This document shows positions 11,949 to 20,769 of a stretch of 64,000 nucleotides of DNA, piece by piece (the first letter of the stretch is position 1; each line of letters begins with the position of its first letter). The position numbers were made by a program, and so were the translations under genes. The notes below the pieces were generated by a model that did no database searches, was not told the origin of the DNA, and was given only the letters and a program-made list of their open reading frames with translations. The stretch spans positions 62,001 through 126,000 of the forward strand of contig JAJQIK010000045.1 in assembly GCA_021199255.1 (NCBI GenBank). The letters are read 5' to 3'. The stretch comes from Clostridiales bacterium (GTDB lineage: Bacteria > Bacillota > Clostridia > Lachnospirales > Lachnospiraceae).

Positions 11949-13148
11949 ATGGAAACGCTACAGCAGATCATTCAAACATTCGCCGCTTATGGAAAGACGG
12001 AAAACGGCGGAATCAGCAGAATATTTGGAAGCGAAGCCTACCTGAAGGCTTCCCTTGCGTTAAAGGAATATTTATTGTCAGAAGGAATCCAAAGCTATAT
12101 TGATTCCGTAGGAAACGTACATGGAGTATATGGAGAAGCAGAGAAGGAGGTTCTGATTGTCTCCCATTTAGATACCGTTGTTGAAGGAGGTATGTACGAC
12201 GGATTGTTGGGCGTGGCCGCGGGAATCCGTTGTCTGCTGAGATTCAAGGAGGAAAACGCAAAGCTGCCTTATCGGGTTCATCTGATTGCCACCAATGGAG
12301 AAGAGGGCAATATTTTAGGAGGAACCTTTGGCAGCAGGTGCCTGATGGGAGAATATAAGGATACCTTGCCGGAAAAGACCGCTCCGATTGTGGTTAACGT
12401 AGAGACGAGGGAGCCGCTTAGAAAGCAGGATATTATGGATTGCAGGCTTGATACCGGAAAAATCCATTCCTGTATAGAGCTTCATATCGAACAGGGAAGC
12501 AGGCTGGAAAAACAGGGTAGGCAGATAGGCGTTGTCACCGGAATTGTGGGACTCTGGAGATATAAAATTACGGTATTGGGAAACCGTAATCATTCCGGGA
12601 CTACGATGATGGAATACCGGGAAGACGCCCTGGTAAAAGCGGCAAAGGTCGTGGTTTATTGTGATGAACAGGCCAGAAGATATGGACAGGATCTGGTGGC
12701 AACCGTAAGCGGCGTTTCCGTTTCCCCTAATGCGTTGGCGGTTATTAATGATACCGTAGAAATGACATTAGAGTGCAGGAATCTGGACGAAGCTCTGTTG
12801 TACAGTTATATTGAGGACGTAAAAAAATATTGCGAAGCATTGGGAGATATCGTTATAACACAGACCGTTCGAAAAGCCGCTGTGGTATGCGATGAAAATA
12901 TTATTTATTCTATAGAAAGCATATGCCGGGAACGGAACTTTTCTTATACAAAGATGCCCAGCGGGGCGACCCATGATACGAGTATCTTTGGACTAAAGGT
13001 TCCGGTGGGAATGATATTTATACCGTCCCGCCAGGGGGTAAGCCATAATAAAGCCGAGTTCAGCAGTCCAGAGGATTGTGAAGCAGGCAGCGAGGTATTG
13101 TACGCCTATGTCAGAACAAAAATTTATGGAATGGAAGCTTCCATGTAA
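11949..13148 (+). CDS. M20-family Zn-dependent hydrolase (N-carbamoyl-L-amino acid hydrolase / allantoate amidohydrolase type)
   Basis: About 399 residues from the ATG at 11949 (GGAAAGG upstream); a GTG at 11928 in the same frame is an alternative start. Metal-binding and catalytic motifs are SHLDTVVEGGMYDG, NGEEGNILGGTFGSR and LHIEQGSRLE, with the dimerisation-domain NHSGTTMMEYREDA. This subfamily cleaves N-carbamoyl amino acids or ureidoglycolate-type compounds. Next to an ATC-hydrolase-family gene it could turn N-carbamoyl-L-cysteine into cysteine. The next gene starts before this one ends, so the two are coupled. Confidence 0.85.
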   Translation: METLQQIIQTFAAYGKTENGGISRIFGSEAYLKASLALKEYLLSEGIQSYIDSVGNVHGVYGEAEKEVLIVSHLDTVVEGGMYDGLLGVAAGIRCLLRFKEENAKLPYRVHLIATNGEEGNILGGTFGSRCLMGEYKDTLPEKTAPIVVNVETREPLRKQDIMDCRLDTGKIHSCIELHIEQGSRLEKQGRQIGVVTGIVGLWRYKITVLGNRNHSGTTMMEYREDALVKAAKVVVYCDEQARRYGQDLVATVSGVSVSPNALAVINDTVEMTLECRNLDEALLYSYIEDVKKYCEALGDIVITQTVRKAAVVCDENIIYSIESICRERNFSYTKMPSGATHDTSIFGLKVPVGMIFIPSRQGVSHNKAEFSSPEDCEAGSEVLYAYVRTKIYGMEASM

Positions 13149-14988
13149 TTTATTCAAAATCAATCATACGGAATATGTCTATCAGGTAACTTCTATAGAA
13201 GACAGGCAATATAGAAGCGTCATTTATCGGAATCATATCGGGGATGGCGGAGGAAAAGAAAAATTAGCGACAGGGACTCTGGCAGCAGTTTCCGAACAAT
13301 ATGAAATGATAGCTTACTGGGAAGAAAACAGATTAGTTGTTATGGATTTAAGTACAAAAGAACCTTATATCCTTGGCAGCTTTGTCAGACCTGGACAGGT
13401 GAATTTCTGTAGCTCTGCCAAAAAGCTTGTATTTACCGCGGCGGAAGAATTTGCAATGGAGCCGGAGGGCGTACCGCAATGGGAGACTGTCCAGTGGATC
13501 GACCGAACGAAATTCAAATCCGACGCAACAGGGATTTATGACGGAAGATATATGCAGGTTTTTGCAGCGGATCTGGAAAAGGGCGGTATCAGGAGAATTA
13601 CCACGAAGAAGCTGGATTATGCGAATCCGGCGTTCCTTGATGAAAATACCATTATATGTACGGCGGTTCCCAAGGATATGGATGTTTCCGATGATGCGTA
13701 TTTTCAAATGATAAATCTGGAAACGGGAGAAGCAAGATGGGCGCCGGGAGCGGGAGGCCCGATTCATGAGCTGGACGTTAGCCCCGATGGAAGCTATGCG
13801 GCGGTATTAACGCACGATAACGCTTACTGGGAAGCAACGAATTATCAATTATATAAATTTTATCCGAAAAGCGGAAAGCTGGAATGTCTTAGCAGCGCGT
13901 TGGATCGGTCTCTGGGGAATTATGTGGTTAATGATACCGGATTAAAGACAGACGCGGCTGTTTTTCACTTTTCAGAAGATGGAAAGAAAATCTATGCTAA
14001 TGTTACCGATGGGTTTGTGACAGATTTGTATGAATTTTCGGAGGAGGGCGTGAGAAGAATAACCGATGGAAGCCGTGTAATCATGGAATATGCCATGATG
14101 GGGCAGGATATTTTGATGATCAGCTCACAGGTAAACACGCCGGCCTCTATCCTTCGTTATCATCATGGAAGCTATCAGATTCTGGGGCGGCAGGACAATA
14201 AACTGGAAGATGTAGAGGCAGAAGAATTTGCCTATCCGGGACACAATGGGGAAGCCTTTCAGGGGTATATATTCTACCCAAAGGAAAAACCATTGAAAGG
14301 AATCGTGCTTGATATTCATGGCGGTCCCCACTATTGCCATGGCCTTGCATACTCCCTTGACGTACATATACTGGCGGAAGCCGGGTACGCGGCGGTTTAT
14401 GCCAATCCGGCGGGCAGCCAAGGAAAAGGGGAAGAGATTGCCAGGGCAAGCTATCATGATTGGGGCGGCAAGGATTACGGGGATTTGCTAAGTTGTGTGG
14501 AGCAGGTCAGGAAGATACCCCTCTTTTCTGCTTTACCCTGGGCTGTAAAGGGCGGAAGCTACGGGGGATATATGGTCAATTGGATAATCGGGCACACAGA
14601 TTTCTTTACCTGCGCCATATCAGAGAGAAGCACCTGTAATCGATATAGCCAGGCGGGAACAAGCGACTGTGCTTTTCGTTATGGAAAGTTTGAGTTCGAG
14701 GATTTTCCGTGGGAGCACTGTGACAGCTATATGGAACGATCGCCTATTACTTATGTGAAAAATGTGAATACGCCGGTGTTATTAATCCATGGGGATCATG
14801 ATATGAATTGCCCAATCTCCCAGAGCGAGGAATGGTACTCCGCATTAAGGCTGGAAAACAAAGAAGTATATTTTGCCAGATTTAAAGGACAGAATCATGG
14901 ATTTGCCGTAAAAGGCGACCCTGCCTGCAGAGAGGAACGGTATCGCTTACTGGTATGGTGGCTGGATCGTTATATGAAGAAGGAATAA
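13108..14988 (+). CDS. S9-family prolyl oligopeptidase-like peptidase
   Basis: About 626 residues. An N-terminal seven-bladed propeller region is followed by an alpha/beta hydrolase domain with the catalytic triad: Ser in GGSYGGYMVNW, Asp in GDHDMNCP and His in GQNHGF. The family cleaves short peptides or acylated amino acids and has no signal peptide here, so it acts in the cytoplasm. The start is uncertain: ATG 13108 and 13126 and GTG 13078 all lie inside the end of the M20 gene, with no clear ribosome binding site, which suggests re-initiation. Confidence 0.85.
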   Translation: MSEQKFMEWKLPCNLFKINHTEYVYQVTSIEDRQYRSVIYRNHIGDGGGKEKLATGTLAAVSEQYEMIAYWEENRLVVMDLSTKEPYILGSFVRPGQVNFCSSAKKLVFTAAEEFAMEPEGVPQWETVQWIDRTKFKSDATGIYDGRYMQVFAADLEKGGIRRITTKKLDYANPAFLDENTIICTAVPKDMDVSDDAYFQMINLETGEARWAPGAGGPIHELDVSPDGSYAAVLTHDNAYWEATNYQLYKFYPKSGKLECLSSALDRSLGNYVVNDTGLKTDAAVFHFSEDGKKIYANVTDGFVTDLYEFSEEGVRRITDGSRVIMEYAMMGQDILMISSQVNTPASILRYHHGSYQILGRQDNKLEDVEAEEFAYPGHNGEAFQGYIFYPKEKPLKGIVLDIHGGPHYCHGLAYSLDVHILAEAGYAAVYANPAGSQGKGEEIARASYHDWGGKDYGDLLSCVEQVRKIPLFSALPWAVKGGSYGGYMVNWIIGHTDFFTCAISERSTCNRYSQAGTSDCAFRYGKFEFEDFPWEHCDSYMERSPITYVKNVNTPVLLIHGDHDMNCPISQSEEWYSALRLENKEVYFARFKGQNHGFAVKGDPACREERYRLLVWWLDRYMKKE

Positions 14989-15012
14989 GGGCTTAAAGGC
15001 CTGGAGGAAAAA

Positions 15013-15957
15013 ATGGAAAAATACGTATATTTACAGGAATATATTCATCCTATGGCAAAAGCCTTCTTAGAGAGTAAGGTGAAGGTAATCGACCGGATAG
15101 AGGAGATAAGCAAGGCAGATGCCATTATCAGCCGCAATCAATTTAAAGTGACAAAAGAAGTCCTTCTCAGCGCGCCAAATCTTAAGGTGATAGGCGTCCA
15201 TGGAACCGGCATGGATAACATAGATGTGGAGGAGGCGAAAAAAAGAGGAATAGAAATCTTCAATACGCCGGGTATGAATTCCCGGTCCGTTGCGGAATTA
15301 AATGTTCTTCTTGCCTTAAATTTATTAAGGAAAACAACACAGGCGGCTTATGATATCAAATCCGGAAAAGGAATGGAAAATGCCAAGCAGGATTATCAGG
15401 GAAAAGAATTGACAGGTAAGCGGGCAGGCTTTATTGGATATGGAAATATTGCAAAACAGACGGCGGATATTTTAAAAAATGGATTTTCCGTCAAGGTATG
15501 CGCATGGTCAAGATCGCTTACGCCAGAAAAAGCGGAAGAAGAACAGATTACATATTGCGCGGGAGCGGAAGAGGTACTGTCATGCGCCGATATTATCTTT
15601 CTGGGGCTTCGGTTTACCGAGGAAAATGAATATCTGATTAATAGGGATTCTTTGAAAATATGTAAACCCTCGGCCATATTGATCAATACCGCGAGAGGAA
15701 AGCTTGTTAAAGAGGAAGATTTATATTACGCTTTGACCCATCATATGATTGCCGCCGCCGCAAGCGACGTGTTCGAAAAGGAGCCGGTCAGCGCGGACAA
15801 CAGGCTGATATCTCTTGATAATTTTATTCCTACGCCTCATCTGGGAGCCAATACCGAGGAAGCGTTATATCGTGTAGGAATGGCGGTCGTCATGGGAGTG
15901 CTGGAGAGATTGTCCATTCCGCTGACAGAAGAGGAAAGAAATCGCAACCATATCTGA
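15013..15957 (+). CDS. D-isomer-specific 2-hydroxyacid dehydrogenase (phosphoglycerate dehydrogenase-like)
   Basis: 314 residues, preceded by CTGGAGGAAAAA. The NAD-binding motif is GFIGYGNIAKQTADI; the catalytic residues appear as Arg in NTARGKLVKEEDL, Glu in VFEKEPVS and His in PTPHLGANTEEA. It reversibly reduces a 2-oxo acid to a D-2-hydroxy acid. In this operon the likely role is to dispose of the oxo acid made by the aminotransferases; it lacks the C-terminal regulatory domain of biosynthetic SerA. Confidence 0.88.
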   Translation: MEKYVYLQEYIHPMAKAFLESKVKVIDRIEEISKADAIISRNQFKVTKEVLLSAPNLKVIGVHGTGMDNIDVEEAKKRGIEIFNTPGMNSRSVAELNVLLALNLLRKTTQAAYDIKSGKGMENAKQDYQGKELTGKRAGFIGYGNIAKQTADILKNGFSVKVCAWSRSLTPEKAEEEQITYCAGAEEVLSCADIIFLGLRFTEENEYLINRDSLKICKPSAILINTARGKLVKEEDLYYALTHHMIAAAASDVFEKEPVSADNRLISLDNFIPTPHLGANTEEALYRVGMAVVMGVLERLSIPLTEEERNRNHI

Positions 15958-15975
15958 ATGGAGTGAATTTTGATT

Positions 15976-17256
15976 ATGGATAAAGAAGATATCCGATACA
16001 AAACCTATGTTAATATTTTACACGAAGAACTGGTTCCGGCGATGGGATGCACAGAGCCGATTGCGATTGCCTATGCCGCGGCAAAAGCAAGGCAGGTGCT
16101 TGGTGAAAAGCCGGAACGCGTGCTTGTAGAAGCAAGCGGCAGTATCATCAAAAATGTGAAGAGTGTAATCGTACCTAATACAGATCATTTAAAAGGGATT
16201 CCGGCGGCTGCAATAGCTGGAATCGTGGCAGGAAATCCTGAGAAAAAGCTGGAGGTGCTGTCAGATATTGACGACAGTGACAAAAGAAAAATACGAGAAG
16301 AATCGGAACGGATACCCGTCGCTACAGAGCATATAGAAACAGGACACGTTTTCGATCTTGCCGTTACGGAATATGCGGGGGATTCCTATGTAAAAGTAAG
16401 GATTATGGATCATCATACCAATATCGTGCTGATCGAGAAGGATCATGAAATACTGCTCAACCATGAAGAAGCGTTGTCCTTCCATGAGAAAACGGAAGCC
16501 GACAGAAGTCTGTTAAATATCAAGGATATTTGGGAATTTGCTAATTGTGTGGAGCTTAAAGAGATAAGCCTCCTATTGGACAGGCAGATTCGCTGTAATC
16601 TGGCGATTGCGGAAGAAGGGCTGGAGGGTGATTACGGCGCTAATATTGGCAGCGTTCTGTTAAAGACTTATGGAAATAATATCCGTAATAGGGCCAAAGC
16701 CAAGGCGGCGGCAGGATCTGATGCCCGTATGAACGGATGCGAGCTGCCCGTCGTAATTAATTCCGGCAGCGGAAATCAAGGCATTACCTGTTCGGTTCCC
16801 CTGATAGAATATGCCAGGGAATTGCAGGTTGAAAAAGAAAAATTGTACAGGGCATTGGTCCTGTCTAATCTAATTGCCATTCATGAAAAAACAGGGATTG
16901 GGACGCTGTCCGCTTATTGCGGCGCGGTCAGCGCAGGAGCCGGGGCAGGAGCCGGTATCGCATATCTGTGCGGAGGCGATTATCAGGATATTATCCATAC
17001 GGTAGTAAATGCCCTGGCTATCGTATCGGGAATTGTCTGCGACGGGGCGAAGGCGTCCTGCGCGGCCAAAATTGCGGCTTCCGTAGACGCGGGAATCTTG
17101 GGGTATGAGATGTTTAAGAACGGCCAGGAATTTAAAGGCGGAGACGGTATCGTGATGCATGATATAGAATCTACTATCGAAGGTATCGGTAAATTAGGCA
17201 AGGAGGGTATGCGGGAAACAAATGAGGAGATCATTAAATTAATGATTGCCAATTAA
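15976..17256 (+). CDS. L-cysteine desulfidase-like protein (CyuA/UPF0597 family)
   Basis: 426 residues from ATG 15976 (GGAGTG 10 bases upstream; a TTG at 15970 is possible). Cys25 lies in AMGCTEPIA, the same position as the catalytic Cys25 of methanococcal L-cysteine desulfidase, and three or more cysteines in the C-terminal half (LSAYCGAVS, GIVCDGAKASC) fit an iron-sulfur site. Characterised members cleave cysteine to sulfide, ammonia and pyruvate. As the last gene of the operon it would use cysteine released by the two hydrolases upstream. Confidence 0.85.
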   Translation: MDKEDIRYKTYVNILHEELVPAMGCTEPIAIAYAAAKARQVLGEKPERVLVEASGSIIKNVKSVIVPNTDHLKGIPAAAIAGIVAGNPEKKLEVLSDIDDSDKRKIREESERIPVATEHIETGHVFDLAVTEYAGDSYVKVRIMDHHTNIVLIEKDHEILLNHEEALSFHEKTEADRSLLNIKDIWEFANCVELKEISLLLDRQIRCNLAIAEEGLEGDYGANIGSVLLKTYGNNIRNRAKAKAAAGSDARMNGCELPVVINSGSGNQGITCSVPLIEYARELQVEKEKLYRALVLSNLIAIHEKTGIGTLSAYCGAVSAGAGAGAGIAYLCGGDYQDIIHTVVNALAIVSGIVCDGAKASCAAKIAASVDAGILGYEMFKNGQEFKGGDGIVMHDIESTIEGIGKLGKEGMRETNEEIIKLMIAN

Positions 17257-17289
17257 GCTTATAGGTTTGTAAATTATATAGTTCATAGC

Positions 17290-17345
17290 TTATAATTATT
17301 ATAAAAATATTTATATTTGATTATAATTAGAGAAACATATATAAT
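17290..17345 (+). promoter_or_regulatory. Promoter with paired TTATAAT boxes, upstream of the transporter/nitrogenase-like operon
   Basis: TTATAAT boxes begin at 17290 and 17321, 31 bp apart. The second overlaps a -35 element TTGATT (17317-17322), followed after 17 bp by TATAAT (17340-17345). The 38-bp block 17290-17327 matches 7491-7528 at 32 positions, with a 14-bp identical core. Transcription points to the ABC transporter. The gene-free stretch 17257-17689 also holds a terminator, a second promoter and two palindromes, listed separately. Confidence 0.7.
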
Positions 17346-17412
17346 GAAAGAAATCAAAAAAGAAATATTTGTTATCGAAATTAAATAGCGTATGTAGTTT
17401 GAATGACAGAGA

Positions 17413-17440
17413 GGTCGTGAATTGGTTTCACGGCCTTTTT
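17413..17440 (+). terminator. Intrinsic terminator between the catabolic operon and the transporter operon
   Basis: The stem GGTCGTGAA / TTCACGGCC (one G-U pair) is followed by five T residues. It lies about 60 bases downstream of the start expected from the 17340 -10 element, as the 7579 hairpin does for the other operon, so it may attenuate that transcript as well as end transcription from the upstream operon. Confidence 0.7.
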
Positions 17441-17522
17441 GAATGGAAATTGGTGGAAGAAGGATAGGGCGCATGTTGGTTTTATAATGATCTGATTATG
17501 ATAATTATAAATAAAAAAGTAA

Positions 17523-17551
17523 TTGACAGGTTAATAAGTGATTTGTAATAA
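17523..17551 (+). promoter_or_regulatory. Consensus-like promoter of the transporter/nitrogenase-like operon
   Basis: TTGACA (17523-17528), a 17-bp spacer, then TAATAA (17546-17551). It lies about 140 bp before the binding-protein gene and gives a leader that includes the two palindromes at 17623-17658. Confidence 0.65.
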
Positions 17552-17622
17552 TCAATTCTATTAAAGTATATAATTCCTACTGAAAATATAGGTTATTAAA
17601 GGGAAATAAAATACAAAAGAAT

Positions 17623-17658
17623 CCCGTATGATACGGGTTCTGGCGTTTTGCAAACGCC
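17623..17658 (+). repeat. Two adjacent perfect inverted repeats in the leader
   Basis: CCCGTATGATACGGG (17623-17637) and GGCGTTTTGCAAACGCC (17642-17658) are each perfect palindromes with 7-base arms, separated by four bases, and end 13 bases before the GAGAGGAG of the first gene. They can be DNA operators or two stacked RNA hairpins. I do not recognise a known riboswitch. Confidence 0.7.
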
Positions 17659-17689
17659 TAAAGAAAGAAAAAGAGAGGAGAGTTGTATT

Positions 17690-18562
17690 ATGAAAACAAG
17701 AGGTAGAAAAGGAACGATAGGCACAATATTGATATGCTCTATGTTGCTGGGGATTATCACAGGTTGCGGAGCATCTGATGAAGATTCTTCTGTTGACGTA
17801 AGTACAGAGGAGGTTACAACATCACAGGATGAGACAGAAGCAGAGGTAAAAACAGAGACGATTATTGTGGGAACAAGTACCAGTTATATGCCTTATTGTT
17901 ATCTGGACAGCGATACCAATGAATTTACTGGATATGATGTGGAGGTTTTGAAAGCAGTAGACGAACTTCTGCCACAATATGAATTTGAGTTTCAGGGGTA
18001 TGATACAACAGAGCGTTTAATGGCGCTTGAATCCGATAAAATCGATATTGCCGCCGGACAGTTTGAAAAAAATGAGGAGAGAGAAGAGAAATATCTATTT
18101 TCAACAGTCGGTTATACCAATGCGTCCTCACAAATTGTCGTAGCTGGCGACAATACTACAATTAACAGCATTGATGATTTATCAGGAAAGAGCGTATATG
18201 TTATTTCCAATAGCAATGCGTCTTATCAAATGGAGAAATATAATACAGATAATGATGCAAATATTGATCTGGTATATGGTGAAAATAATTTTGAGGTAAT
18301 TAATACAATGCTGGAAAATGGTTCGATTGATGCTTATATTCAAACTGCAAGAACGGTTGCTTTGAATAATGAAGCTTATGGCACTGACCATAAGGTAGTG
18401 GGAGATCCGATTATGGCATCAGAAACTTACTTTCTGTTTAATAAGTCTAATACGGCTCTTCAGGAAGAAGTAGATGGAGCCTTAACGGAGTTGAAGGAAT
18501 CCGGAAAGCTTGCTGAAATTTGTATCGAATGGTTAGGGCAGGATTTTACGCCGGAAAATTAA
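17690..18562 (+). CDS. Amino-acid ABC transporter substrate-binding lipoprotein
   Basis: 290 residues from ATG 17690, with GAGAGGAGAG upstream. A lipoprotein signal ends at Cys26 (IITGC), followed by an acidic linker and a type II periplasmic-binding fold of the polar amino acid/cystine class: GTSTSYMPYCYLD, TGYDVEVLKAV and an Arg in NEEREEKYLFS where carboxylate-binding members have theirs. It captures a ligand outside the membrane for the two permeases encoded next. The ligand cannot be named; cystine-like, amino-thiol or other amino acids are possible. Confidence 0.9.
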   Translation: MKTRGRKGTIGTILICSMLLGIITGCGASDEDSSVDVSTEEVTTSQDETEAEVKTETIIVGTSTSYMPYCYLDSDTNEFTGYDVEVLKAVDELLPQYEFEFQGYDTTERLMALESDKIDIAAGQFEKNEEREEKYLFSTVGYTNASSQIVVAGDNTTINSIDDLSGKSVYVISNSNASYQMEKYNTDNDANIDLVYGENNFEVINTMLENGSIDAYIQTARTVALNNEAYGTDHKVVGDPIMASETYFLFNKSNTALQEEVDGALTELKESGKLAEICIEWLGQDFTPEN

Positions 18563-18599
18563 CTGGCAAGTATGGTTATAGTAGAAAAGAAGGAAAAAT

Positions 18600-19280
18600 A
18601 TGGATATTTTTAGTTTCAGCAGAATGATAGAATATTTCCCCAAACTTATTAAATGCCTTCCGGTAACGCTTTACATTGTAATAATGGCTATGGTATTTGG
18701 AACTATTTTGGGAGTAATCATTGCATTGCTCAGGATATATAAAATTCCGGTGCTAAATCAGTTGTCTGCATTTTATATTTCCTTTATCAGAGGTACGCCG
18801 ATTAATATTCAGCTTTTTATTGTATATTTTGGTGTTCCCATGTTGCTTTCCGGTATTTATCCACAAATAAACAGAGCGGAACCGATGCTGTTTGTTATTA
18901 TAACTTATGCGTTGAATAATGCTGCATTTTTCGCTGAGTTAATCAGAGCCGCAGTTACCGGTGTAGATTTTGGACAGAATGAAGCAGGATATTCTATAGG
19001 AATGACCAAATTGCAGACATTTTTCAGAATTACGGTTCCGCAGGCGTTTCGGATTGCAATACCGGATATTGGAAATACAATGATTAACCTGTTGAAGAAT
19101 ACGGCTTTGGCTTATACCTTAGGAATAATTGATTTGATGGGGGAAGTTGTCGTAATTGGCAGCACTACCCGTCATACGCTGGAAGGTTATATCAATGTTG
19201 CAATCATATATATTATTCTTTCAGTGCTTCTGGAACGATGCTTCTTAATGATTGAAAGAAAGCTGAATGTCAGAGCGTAA
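18600..19280 (+). CDS. Amino-acid ABC transporter permease (1)
   Basis: 226 residues with about five hydrophobic segments. The HisM/GlnP-type coupling region is FIRGTPINIQLFIVYFG and the EAA loop is AEAGYSIGMTK-like (NEAGYSIGMTKLQTFFRITVP). The family forms the membrane channel of polar amino-acid importers. It follows the binding protein by 37 bases and pairs with the second permease to form a probable heterodimer. Confidence 0.92.
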   Translation: MDIFSFSRMIEYFPKLIKCLPVTLYIVIMAMVFGTILGVIIALLRIYKIPVLNQLSAFYISFIRGTPINIQLFIVYFGVPMLLSGIYPQINRAEPMLFVIITYALNNAAFFAELIRAAVTGVDFGQNEAGYSIGMTKLQTFFRITVPQAFRIAIPDIGNTMINLLKNTALAYTLGIIDLMGEVVVIGSTTRHTLEGYINVAIIYIILSVLLERCFLMIERKLNVRA

Positions 19281-19295
19281 AGATAGGAGTCAGAT

Positions 19296-20003
19296 ATGTC
19301 CTTTGATTTTATTTTTTTTGTTGAAACATTCAAAGTTGGGTTAAGCTATCTTCCGACTACATTATATATATCCTTGTTGCCATTGTGTCTGGGATTGGTA
19401 ATTGGTACGTTGATTGCGGTTGCGCGAATGAGCAAATGCAAACCCTTGATTTATATTTCCAAATATTTTGTAGTTATTGTGAGAGGGATACCGCCGATTT
19501 TGATGTTGTTGCTTTTTTTCCTGACAATGACCAAAATATTTGACGCTATTGCAACAGGATTGCATTTACCATTTAATTCCAGTATTATTTCAGCTAAAAC
19601 AGTGGTAATTTGCGCACTAACCGTTATTGCCAGCGCAAATTTTGCAGAGACAATCAGAACTTCATTTAAGTCTGTTGGGCACGGGCAGATGGAGGCGGCA
19701 TATACAATAGGCATGGTAAGAGGAATGGCGATCCGCCGAATTATTATACCGCAGGCGCTCCCGGTTGCTATTCCTATTATCAGCAATACGTTTATTTCTT
19801 TGGTGAAATCTTCGTCTCTTGCTTATTTGTTAACAGTTATTGATGTTCTGAATGGTTGTAAGATTCAAGCGGATGTTTCTTACAAATTTCTGGAAGCATA
19901 TGTGGCGGCAGCAGTAATTTATTATATAATTTGCTTTTTGATTGAACAGATGGCAAGGGTGCTGACAAAGAAAGTTTCTTATTATAAATATAAGAGTGCA
20001 TAG
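19296..20003 (+). CDS. Amino-acid ABC transporter permease (2)
   Basis: 235 residues, with AGGAGTCAGAT before the start. It is paralogous to the preceding permease: VIVRGIPPILMLLLFF and the EAA loop MEAAYTIGMVRGMAIRRIIIPQA are in the same positions. Two distinct permeases indicate a heterodimeric channel, as in HisQM-type systems. It is 15 bases from the first permease and 12 bases from the ATPase. Confidence 0.92.
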   Translation: MSFDFIFFVETFKVGLSYLPTTLYISLLPLCLGLVIGTLIAVARMSKCKPLIYISKYFVVIVRGIPPILMLLLFFLTMTKIFDAIATGLHLPFNSSIISAKTVVICALTVIASANFAETIRTSFKSVGHGQMEAAYTIGMVRGMAIRRIIIPQALPVAIPIISNTFISLVKSSSLAYLLTVIDVLNGCKIQADVSYKFLEAYVAAAVIYYIICFLIEQMARVLTKKVSYYKYKSA

Positions 20004-20015
20004 GGAGCGAATGAC

Positions 20016-20753
20016 ATGATTGAGATGATCAATATACATAAGAGGTTTGGAAAAAATGAGATATTAAAGGGAGTTAATATTGAAGTGAAAGACGGCGAGG
20101 TTGTCGTCTTGCTGGGTCCCAGTGGTTCTGGAAAAACAACGCTGTTGAGATGTCTGAATTTTCTGGAAAAAGCGGATCAGGGAGAAATCGTTATTGGAGA
20201 TCGCAGGGTAGATGTCAAAAAGGCAAGTAAAAAAGAAATTTTAGAAATCAGAAGATGTACCAGCATGGTATTTCAGCAGTACAACCTTTTTCGGCATAAA
20301 ACAGCTTTGGAAAATGTTATGGAGGGTATGGTTCAGGTTCAGAAAAAGGACAAGCAGGAAGCCAGAGAACAAGCGGAAAACCTGCTGATTCAGGTTGGCC
20401 TTGGAGATAAAATAAACTTCTATCCAAGCCAGCTTTCAGGAGGACAGCAGCAACGTGTCGGAATAGCCAGAGCGTTGGCACTTAATCCAGAGGTTATTCT
20501 ATTTGATGAACCGACGTCGGCACTTGATCCAGAATTGATCGGAGAAGTTTTAAATGTTATGCGTGATGTGGCTAAGGCAGGTAAGACGATGATTGTCGCA
20601 ACGCATGAAATGACCTTTGCGAGTGAAATTGCTGATAAAGTTGTATTTATGTACGATGGCGTTATCGCTGAAGAGGGAACACCGGAATATATTTTTCATC
20701 AATCGGAAAATGAACAGTTAACAAAATTTTTGAAGCGTTTAAGAGAACATTAA
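20016..20753 (+). CDS. Amino-acid ABC transporter ATP-binding protein
   Basis: 245 residues, normal for GlnQ/HisP-type ATPases. Walker A is GPSGSGKTT, the Q-loop MVFQQYNLF, the signature LSGGQQQR, Walker B VILFDEPTSALDP and the switch histidine ATHEM. It energises import by the two permeases. The nitrogenase-like NifD gene starts only 16 bases downstream, so importer and enzyme are almost certainly co-transcribed. Confidence 0.95.
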   Translation: MIEMINIHKRFGKNEILKGVNIEVKDGEVVVLLGPSGSGKTTLLRCLNFLEKADQGEIVIGDRRVDVKKASKKEILEIRRCTSMVFQQYNLFRHKTALENVMEGMVQVQKKDKQEAREQAENLLIQVGLGDKINFYPSQLSGGQQQRVGIARALALNPEVILFDEPTSALDPELIGEVLNVMRDVAKAGKTMIVATHEMTFASEIADKVVFMYDGVIAEEGTPEYIFHQSENEQLTKFLKRLREH

Positions 20754-20769
20754 GGAAGGAAAGAAATCA

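Noticed and set aside
17623-17658. Mini-ykkC (guanidine-II) riboswitch
   Set aside because: There are two tandem hairpins, but neither loop has the required ACGR sequence.
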